Below, piece after piece: positions 10,624 to 18,700 of a stretch of 64,000 nt of DNA (its first letter is position 1; the number at the start of each line of letters is the position of its first letter). Made by a program: the position numbers and the translations under genes. Below the pieces are notes generated by a model. The model made no database searches. It had not been told where the DNA came from and saw only the letters and a program-made list of their open reading frames with translations. Source of the stretch: Cercospora beticola (lineage: Eukaryota > Ascomycota > Dothideomycetes > Mycosphaerellales > Mycosphaerellaceae); NCBI RefSeq assembly GCF_033473495.1, contig NC_088939.1, positions 1,488,001 through 1,552,000 of the forward strand, in the 5' to 3' direction.

Positions 10624-11114
10624 ATGGACAAAACTACTTCACTCCGCGAATTGATGCAATCCCTGCCGCAGGAGCTCTACGACGAAATCTATAACCTGAC
10701 CTTCACGGCGAACCAGAAAGTCTTGTATGTCACCAGAACTTACCATCCACCACACCTTACACGCATCGACCACAACTCGCGCACGAAGTTCGTAGCTTCG
10801 TATTACCGCAACACCACCTTCCTCTTCACCAGACGCCGGACGTTCCGAAGCTGGAAGAGGGCCTTAGCGCATTTTCCTGACACTGCATTTCACAAGCTGT
10901 ATCTGGCGATTGTCCCGCAGAATCGCTCATGGTATGCTGGTGAGCCTGAGAGTCTGTGTCCTGAGCTCGGTATCAGGCTGGAGTATATTGAGGCTGAGGG
11001 CATCATGGTTAGTCATTCAACAGGATCAGGTTGTTGAGATCATGCGGTTGCTGACTGGTGAAGGAAACGATGCTTATGCAGGAAGCAGAGGGTGATCTTG
11101 ACCGCCTGCCTTGA
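10624..11114 (+). CDS. LPQELYD-family small protein, tandem copy 1
   Basis: Exons 10624-11007 and 11082-11114 (intron GTTAGT...GCAG, 74 bp, phase 0) give 138 aa. The protein opens with a short polar leader, then SLPQELYDEIYNLTFTA, a motif like the start of an F-box (LP-x-EL). A central block RIDHNSRTKFVASYYRNTTF follows; two tandem neighbours share its pattern of bound aromatic and basic residues. The last exon encodes only ten residues (EAEGDLDRLP). Function is unknown. I recognise the architecture as a family common in Mycosphaerellaceae genomes, but have no experimental role to offer. Retaining the intron gives a slightly different C-terminus, so the last exon is inferred from the parallel with the two paralogs. 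Confidence 0.7.
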
Positions 11115-11753
11115 TTGCGAACTTTTTCGTGCGGATGACAAGGGCGAGATCGTGGTTGAGACCTTGGTCTACACGAGAAGGCGGCCACCACTCCACACTT
11201 GCGGCAAGTCGACTCCGTATACGCTTACAGCACGAAAGACTTCGTCAGTACATGCGCGGCGGTCTCTGAGGGTATGGTGAGGCCAGGCATAGTGTAAATC
11301 GGTCCGGAGAGCTTCTCTTCATGGCGGCGACTACGCGTCGGTCCCATGTTGCATTTTGTTCGCCGCAGATCGGAGTACAGCCTGCTTGACAGCATTGGAA
11401 ATCATGCTCCCGATATCGAGATACCCCGTGTGCAATTGCTCAACCCTACAGCAGGTATTTCTGTTCGGCTGTTTCTGGTTTGCTTCACTTCACTTCCAAG
11501 GCTGGCTGCTCGGCACGGTCCGATGCAGCAAACATCGTTTTCACGCATGCCCGTTCGCCGTTCGTCATTGAAGCTGGACTTACATGAGATACTTCACGAG
11601 CATTTCTCCTTCTTCACACCTATAACACGAGAACAACTGTTGAGCCATAGACTCGAACCAAGTTCGAGCCACCAGTACAGAGTACGTCGAGCCACTTTGC
11701 AGCCAATTTGCGCCGTCCCAGCAGCCGCCCAACATCTTTCATCGAACGAAAAG
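11115..11753. other. Intergenic region between tandem copies 1 and 2
   Basis: About 640 bp. The frame of copy 2 stays open back to 11346 but shows no conserved protein, so I treat it as leader. The only structured element I see is the repeat of the 15-bp upstream motif at 11616-11630. Confidence 0.45.
11616..11630 (+). promoter_or_regulatory. Shared upstream element, copy 2
   Basis: ACACCTATAACACGA, about 123 bp before the second family member's start. It is identical to 10508-10522. No exact copy was seen upstream of the third member. Confidence 0.5.
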
Positions 11754-12255
11754 ATGGACGAAGTCTCCTCTTCACTCCGCGACCACTTGGAAACCCTTCC
11801 ACAAGAGCTCTATGACAAGATCTACGACTTCACCTTCACTGCTGAGGAGAAGGTCGTCTACATTTTCCACTGCGATGATCGCCCTCCACATCTGCTCCAA
11901 GTGGATCGTCGCTCGCGGCAGAAATTCACGGCCTCTTACTACAGCAGCACCACGTTCTTGTTCACCGGCGCCGGCACCTTCGGCCTTTGGGTAGATGCAT
12001 TGGGACACGTGCCCAGCACCGCCTTTCGCTCTCTATACCTGAGGACTCCAGTGCCAATGGACCCCAGTCTCTGCGCCAACATGCTCGGTAGTTTTATAGA
12101 ACGCTTTCAAGAGGTCGAGGGCACCCTTCGAATTTGTGATCCAGACGATACTGAGGTCAGTCAAGATTGTTGAGTCAATGAAGCTAGGCCGTTGCTGACT
12201 GGATCAGTTCGAGGAGCTCATGAGCAGAGCAGGACATGCCGCCGGCCAATCCTGA
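11754..12255 (+). CDS. LPQELYD-family small protein, tandem copy 2
   Basis: Exons 11754-12155 and 12208-12255 (intron GTCAGT...TCAG, 52 bp, phase 0) give 149 aa. It starts MDEVSSSLRDHLETLPQELY and continues with KIYDFTFTAEEKVVYIF, then PPHLLQVDRRSRQKFTASYY and STTFLFTGAGTF, all aligning with copy 1. The 3'-terminal exon encodes 15 residues (FEELMSRAGHAAGQS). The intron lies at the equivalent place and phase as in copies 1 and 3. The start was chosen to match copy 1; a longer upstream reading frame exists but has no counterpart. Function unknown. No signal peptide or membrane segment is visible. Confidence 0.7.
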
Positions 12256-12906
12256 TCACGCAGTGTGCCGTACGAGATAAAAGATCAACATTGTGGTTGG
12301 AACTCTGGGCAATAAAAGGGCAAGACCGCTCTTCTTCGCATACGGCGATATCGGCTCGACAGATCTTTGCGACTCGAATGGGTGGATACGAGGATCGACA
12401 GATGAGGCGCGATGAAGACCGTATTTGAAGATGAAGTTCTGCAGTGGCGAATACGCCTCGTGCTCGCGATAAGGGCTCTTTGGACGTGATATGAGGCCTG
12501 AACACATTAGAAGAAGTGCTGGCATCAACGGTAGATCTTCCGAGTAGCCAAAGTCGCTACGATCCATGATTTCCATATTCTGCTCCTGCCTGCTTGCCTC
12601 TTTCACATCCACCGGTCTCGCAGAATTGAAGGTAGATGGTCCACCATGCGATGGGCTCTATTGCGCATCAAATTTGGTGCACAGTGCGCTCTATCTTTGC
12701 GCGTAGTAGTCAAGATTGCGAGTTGTGAAGTGAAGTCAACGGAGTCAAGTCGTGTAACAGAAGTGTGTGCAAACATGCAGTTACCCACACTCGCCGCCGC
12801 GCTGCACTTGCCTTAACTTGCGTTCTGTGCTAGCTTATCTTGCGACTGCAACTCCCTCCCCTCTGACGCAAACACCACCAACCACCACTCGCGTGTCCGA
12901 GAAGAG
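12256..12906. other. Intergenic region between tandem copies 2 and 3
   Basis: About 650 bp. A reverse-strand frame of 118 codons (12256-12612) is open but has no recognisable domain and no paralog, so I do not call it. From 12780 to 12905 the sequence is C/A-rich leader-like sequence before copy 3. Confidence 0.4.
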
Positions 12907-13404
12907 ATGTCGAACGAACCGCCAGGAGCTTCGCGCGACCTGAGCGAGCTCCTACAGACCCTGCCGCAAGAACTCTACAGCAAAATCTACGATGAAGTCT
13001 TCAACGTCGTTCCGAACAATGTCGTTGTACTCGATCGCTCGTACAGGTGGCCGCACCTACTCCATGTCGATGCAGCTTCTCGTGAGGCATACGCGAAGTC
13101 CTATTTCGGTCTCAATACTTTCTTCATCCATGGGTCCTCCGAGTTCCGCTGGGTCAGGACGCTGTGTGATCAACATGTGAAGTTCATCAAGGGGCTGTTC
13201 TTCCTGTGCATCTGCGGCGAGGAGGATCCGCTCCGGCACTTTCTCAAGACGATGGAGACTCGCAGTAGGCTGCTTCCATTGGGCATAAAGAAGGCAGATA
13301 CGGTGAGAGTCATCACTTGGTACGAGGTAAGCTCATCGGTACGCGTAACAGATCTCATGGGGTCATTCTAACGTGGTCAGGCCCGGGAACGCTTCGGCGT
13401 CTGA
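12907..13404 (+). CDS. LPQELYD-family small protein, tandem copy 3
   Basis: Exons 12907-13326 and 13381-13404 (intron GTAAGC...TCAG, 54 bp, phase 0) give 147 aa. LQTLPQELYSKIYDEVF, WPHLLHVDAASREAYAKSYF and NTFFIHGSSEF align with the other two copies, but it is the most diverged. It ends in a seven-residue exon (ARERFGV). All three copies therefore share an LPQELY start, a VD-x-x-SR central block and one phase-0 intron near the stop. Function unknown. The LPQELY motif resembles the first helix of F-boxes, so an adaptor-like role is one possibility, without direct support. Confidence 0.68.
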
Positions 13405-13591
13405 ACGTACACCGGCAAATATGCGACAGATCAAGAGCGGGAGTTGGTAGAGGGGCACAACAGGCAAGAGCGCCACCTGAAAGGTCTTTGAAGTCGAGTA
13501 CACACGCCAGACCACTTCATTGAAGTCGTTCCTATCATGAGTGGCTTTTCTCCCATACCCAAAAATGCAGGACTCGATATCATAATAGTCA

Positions 13592-14608
13592 TCAAACCAC
13601 GACAGGGTTTGCCTCCTCTCCATTGGCAAGAGCCAATCGCTCCTCTTCCTTCTTCTGCCGCAGAGCTTCGGTCTCCTTTCGTAGAGCCTCAAGGTTGAAA
13701 CCACCGTCTTCATCGTCAGAGTCTTCATCAGAGTCGCCACGCCAATCTCCCTTCTCGAACATAGCACGACCTGTCGCCTCCTTCATGGTCTGTGCTTCAT
13801 GTTCGGCCGCCTTCTTGTCTAATCGTTCCTTCTTCCACTTTGCGAAGCTCTCGGGTGTGACCGGTGTCAGCTTGCCCGTGAGCTGCAATCGTTGCGATTC
13901 CAAGAAGTCCTCCAAAGTGAGCGTTGCCATGGGTGACTTGTCCATAAGGGCCTTCTCTGCTGCTCGTTGTTCCTTGGTCTTGAGCACGAATCCAGGGGGC
14001 AAAGAGTGCTTATATTTGCATTCATCTCCGCCGTTCGGACATTGCCAGAACCAACCATATTTCTGGTTCTCGACAGCTTCAATGAAGAACTTGCAGACCT
14101 TGTCCGTTGTAGTCTTGGGATTGCCGTGTTTCGACAAAACGACTTGTCGCAGCTTCTCTTCATCCCACTCTTCCATGCCGTCCTTCTTCTTCTCGTCTTC
14201 AGCCTCGTCGCCACGCACATCTTGATACAAGTCCTTCTTCGCAGTCTTGCGTTCGACGTCCAAGTCGTGAGAGAACTTGCACTTCTTGCCCTTCTCACAA
14301 CCGCCCTTTTTGAAAAATTGACAGAGAATAGTCTTGGGATCCACTCCCGGGGGCACTTTCTGTACGGCAACAGGAGCGAATAGTTCTGCGGCTTCCTTTC
14401 GTGCTTGCTCTGCTGCCAACTTCTCCTTCTCCTTTTGCAGCTTCAATGCTTCCTTCTTCTTGTCCTCTGGCGCAGAGTTCTTCGATGCGGACATCTGCTT
14501 GATGGCCTTCTGAGCAGCACCACCTTTCTTATTCTTCATACCAAAGGACTTGTCCTCAACGGTAGCCTTCTTCTTCTTGGGTTCATCCTGCTTTCCTTTT
14601 GGAGCCAT
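13592..14608 (-). CDS. TMA46: CCCH zinc-finger protein, Tma46/ZC3H15 (DFRP1) homolog
   Basis: A single exon gives 338 aa. The N-terminus is Lys-rich (MAPKGKQDEPKKKKATVEDK) with the GMKNKKGGAAQK block typical of this family. Two CCCH fingers follow: CQFFKKGGCEKGKKCKFSH at about residues 94-112, and a second from CKFFIEAVENQKYGWFWQC to KYKH at about 165-195. The C-terminal half contains a TLEDFLESQRLQLTGKLTPV segment and an acidic DSDEDSDDEDGGFN patch. Homologs bind the GTPase Rbg1/DRG1, stabilise it and associate with ribosomes. The gene is divergent from a small membrane-protein gene over about 370 bp. Confidence 0.93.
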   Translation of the reverse strand: MAPKGKQDEPKKKKATVEDKSFGMKNKKGGAAQKAIKQMSASKNSAPEDKKKEALKLQKEKEKLAAEQARKEAAELFAPVAVQKVPPGVDPKTILCQFFKKGGCEKGKKCKFSHDLDVERKTAKKDLYQDVRGDEAEDEKKKDGMEEWDEEKLRQVVLSKHGNPKTTTDKVCKFFIEAVENQKYGWFWQCPNGGDECKYKHSLPPGFVLKTKEQRAAEKALMDKSPMATLTLEDFLESQRLQLTGKLTPVTPESFAKWKKERLDKKAAEHEAQTMKEATGRAMFEKGDWRGDSDEDSDDEDGGFNLEALRKETEALRQKKEEERLALANGEEANPVVV

Positions 14609-14982
14609 ATTGGGCGATACAACGGGTCGCTTCTGCGACGATCAAGGGCAAAGGTGGGTTTCTTCGCTCAGTCTTCGTTGACTGAGGAGCGGGGCGTGGT
14701 CGGGTCGCGTGCGCGGGGCGTTTCGATGGGCGGTCAGTGTAAAGGCGAGGGAAAGCTCTCCATGTGTAGACTTTTCCGTACGTCAGCCGCCACGGGTGCT
14801 CGTTTCGAGAAGCGAGCACGTGAGAGATAGGGCACTGGTGGGCGTGGAGTGAATGTGTTTCTGCTGAAGTCGAACTTTCCATCTGTGGTCACCGAAGTGG
14901 CGTCACTGCCAAGAGTTCGGGATCGCCAAGCGCATGGGATTCTGCCGTTGCTGCTCGTCCTCACTCCTTTCCACTCTGCACA
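14609..14982. promoter_or_regulatory. Spacer between divergent TMA46 and small membrane-protein gene
   Basis: About 370 bp holding both promoters; no specific site identified. Confidence 0.4.
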
Positions 14983-15237
14983 ATGGGTGTTTTCACTATC
15001 CTTCTGGTCTTCCTTGCCTGCTTCGCGGTCTTCACACTGGCCATCTTTGCCCTGTCTTCATGTCTAGGAGATGAGATACGGGCAGCTTGGAGTGGAAGGC
15101 GCACAAGGCACATCCCCACCACGTACGGCCTTCAATATGCCCAAGCCATGGGTCAAGGTGGCCACGCAGGGTATTCGGAGCACATCGAAATGGAAGACAT
15201 GCTCCACAGATGGAAGGAGGACGATGAGAATGAATGA
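14983..15237 (+). CDS. Small single-pass membrane protein, unknown function
   Basis: A single exon of 84 codons. Residues 2-27 are a strongly hydrophobic helix (VFTILLVFLACFAVFTLAIF), followed by a basic stretch (WSGRRTRHIP) and an acidic C-terminus ending WKEDDENE. This suggests an N-terminal membrane anchor with a short cytosolic tail. I do not recognise the family. The ATG sits in a good context (CACAATGGG). An uncleaved anchor is more likely than a signal peptide because the helix is long and no clear cleavage site follows. The next gene is convergent. Confidence 0.55.
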   Translation: MGVFTILLVFLACFAVFTLAIFALSSCLGDEIRAAWSGRRTRHIPTTYGLQYAQAMGQGGHAGYSEHIEMEDMLHRWKEDDENE

Positions 15238-15753
15238 GTGATTGATATTACCTTTCTCCGAAAATCCTTCTGAACATTGAGCACATCCGTGTGACTTGCA
15301 TGCAGTAAATTGTCACTGCGTTGCGTTGAAACGAGGATTGGACCAACGCCTTGCCAAAGCTCACGTCAGACTTCGATTCTGCCTTCGCGACAGATGCCGA
15401 GGATGCTTCGTCTGATGTAGAAGCCGGGTGTTCGAGAAACCGCAAGACTCTAGGAACCAGCTGTGGGTGTGAGGGGGATGATGAGACCGGAAATGAAGAC
15501 GAATACCAAATGCGCTGCTTCATCATATCTCGTATCTCATACAATGCAATGTAACGCTGCAAGATATTCATACAAGGCCACGCCGGGCTCTGATCCCCAT
15601 GCTACCATCACCACCAACGCCACCAGCAAAGCAAAAATACGAGCCCATTGCAGCCAACCTCTTCCCAAGCCATGAAGCTTTTCATGGCAGCTATTCAGGC
15701 CACACACCATCAACCATCATCCAACCCATTCCGATCGCGTCCCAAACATCATT
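15238..15753. other. Convergent 3' region before Cdc11
   Basis: About 515 bp between two 3' ends. No gene is supported; short open frames here have no conserved features. Confidence 0.4.
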
Positions 15754-18700
15754 CTATGGTGACGCGGGCCCAGCCTCCTTCAGCCCAACTTTTCCAGACT
15801 TCTTCATGACACCCAACTCGACCAATCGATCCCAAATTCGATCCTTGACCATGGGAGCCTTCTTATCGAAAGCAGCGCCGTCAAGGGTAGTCAACTGCGG
15901 ACAACTATGCCCAAGCATGAGGTGACAGACCCTCTTTCGCAACTTTGTGCTCTCGTCCAGGCGGTCATGGTGGATGCTGTCTCTTCCAACATCTTGGGCG
16001 GGAAGGATGTATTTCGCCACCTCGTTCTTTTCCGCCTTGATATCCTCCTCATCGATGTCGCTGTTTGTAAGCCGCTGTTGTCGGCGCACGATACTGGTTG
16101 GCATATGATGCGACTGAGCGGACAGAGTCGCAATGGGGGCGTAAAAGCCGTGAGACAATGGATTATCGCGTACATCGAGAGACGTGAGCATGGACATCTT
16201 GGAGAAAGTCGCGACGCTCTTTCGGAGACGGTCAAGTCGGTTACCGCAGACCAAGAGCTCTTCCAGCTTCTGCACATTGAGCAAAGGTCGAACATCCTTG
16301 AGAGAGTTGAAGTTCAAATTCAAGGTGATCAGGTTTGGCAGCTTCAAGCCAAAGTCATCCGGAAGCTGATGGATGCCACATGAGGCGAGCTCGAGATGCT
16401 GCAGGCTGAGGAGGCTGGCTGTCAAGCTGAGAGGCGGGAGATCACTGCCCGATAGTCGAATCGTACGGGCATGGCAAGTTTGTTCCAGTATTCGGACGGT
16501 GAGACCCTTGCTGAGCGTCTGTCTGCGCATCGAAAGAGTGTCGAGGGATTTCAATGTCTCCAACCCCCCGACGCTCCGGATCTGATTTCCGTCCAGAAGC
16601 ACTGTTTGAAGCGCTGGCATGTTTCGGACGTCTAGTTGTGTCAAGCCACAATTCTGTATTGACAAATGTCTCAAGTGTGGCAGCGCATGGTCAAATGCTA
16701 GAGGTCTGGAGATTAGGTTGTCATCTAGCTTGAGGCTCTTCAGAGATGTCAGTCGATCCAGTCCGTCAACAGCCTCGATCGCATTGTAGCACAAGTCCAG
16801 CTCCTCCAATCTCTGCAAGTAGCTGTTCTCGACGTCGACAGCGCGGACGACGTTCCGTCGCAGTCTGAGTTTCAGAAGGCCATCAAGTTCGAGCACGCCG
16901 TCAAGGCTAGTGATTTGATTATTGTCTGCCTTGAGCTCCCGCAGGTGTACCAGGCATTCAAGCCCCTTCAGGCTGTCGAGCTGATTGTCGGAGATGTCCA
17001 GATACTGCAGGTTCGCGAGATGAGCCCACGATGTCAAACTAGTGAGCATGTTACCGTTGGCGACAAGCGTTCTTAAGCTGCTTGGTACACCGTTGAGGTA
17101 TCCGAGCTTGTTCTGAGACACGTCCATATCTCGAACGCGACTGCAGAAATCATTTAGCCCATGCAAAGTTGCAACGGAACGATTGCGAAGGTCCAGTTGC
17201 TTGACGTCGTCCCAATATGGTTCCTCCGATTTTACATCCACAAGAGTCTTCACCAGGTCCTTGACAGCCAAAGCATAGCGGTCATCAACCTCGTCAGCAG
17301 CATGTCTGGCAACTCTGTGAGCCAAAGCACGCTCTGATGGCCGTTCGCTATCCTCCTCGTGGACGGTGAATTCTGGTAGATCACTGAGAATATGGCTTGG
17401 ATCGTACTTGTGCGGAGAAGAGAGTACTTCAGAAACGTGGCTCGTTGTCTGACGGGTGCTCAGCGGGCGTGAGACGCTGAGAGCCACGCTCATCATACGC
17501 TCTCCCGGCAAGGCGGCCACGAAAGACAACTCGCTTTGTTCCATTCCCTCCATATCGCCGAAGTGGCTAGTGAGTGTCTGGCGACGCATAGACACATTTC
17601 GTGTGACATGGCTGTGCTGCGAAGAGAATTGGACTTTGGCCGGCGTCTTTCGCACTTTAGGCGCTCTGATGTACTGCTGAGATTGGTCGTCGGGAAGAAT
17701 TGCCGTGTCTTCTCTGAGATCCGCCAGCTCATCTGATTGTTGATTGACTTCGTCGAGAGTGCTATCTCCAACGAAGTCGTCATCGGCGCCAGATGGCTGT
17801 TCCACCAACACAGGCTCAGGAACAGCAGAGATGTTTTCCTCGCTTTGAACGATTGGCTGTCTGGACAATGTGACTGCGTTGCTACGTTCAGCCAGAGCTG
17901 CGCGGGCAGCGGCATACGCCAAAGGTTGTTGCCTGGCTTTACCCTCGGTCGCTAGCTGCTGTAATTCATCGTATCCCCACGAAGTGGCGCGTGTCTCGTT
18001 GGTCTGCTGTTGGCTAGACTGGAGGGCCGTTGACTTGTCTGGGTCTGAACTTGAGTACGTGTGTCGAGATTTGGTGCTACTGCCATGAGTCGATGGACGC
18101 GCGAGAACAGTCTCTTGCGATGTGATGCGAGATTCAATTTGCTGTTGCGAGACATCTAGTGCCTTTGACCCAAATTTTGTGGCGACATCGTTTGGCAATG
18201 CGCTCAATCGCCGGCCTTGATTGCTAACTTTCCGAATCTCTTCTTCTCTTTGCTCATCCACTGGGAGGTCCGAGATCTCCCGGAATGGATCATCGTCGCT
18301 GGTGATGTTGCTTGGCGGTTCCAGAAAGCTGCCGTAAACCGGCTTCTGCGGACTCTTTGTTTTCACCCATTGCTGGCGGTCCTTATCATATACCATGGCG
18401 CCCACTTGCTCTCCGATCAAATGAGCAACGTGTTCAGGCGCCAAGACACCCACATTGTCAGATTTGCGTGTCGACGCAGTGTGTATTGTCCTGCCAGTGC
18501 TAGTAGCCGCCGATGTCTGCGTCGATACTGACTGGTTCGATCGCTGAGAGACAGGACGTGAAGAGTCATCGTCAACGACTACGTTAGGCATGGGTCCTTT
18601 GATACGAATGTTGGAATGTTCGTCGATTGCCACGTAGGCATTTTCGTGCAATGAGGCCTTTCCCAGCTCTGAGTCTTCATCGTCCGGTACGCCCGAGTCG

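Noticed and set aside
12256..12612. 118-codon reverse-strand frame between tandem copies 2 and 3
   Set aside because: No similarity to its neighbours or to any family I know; length alone is not evidence in this GC-balanced sequence.
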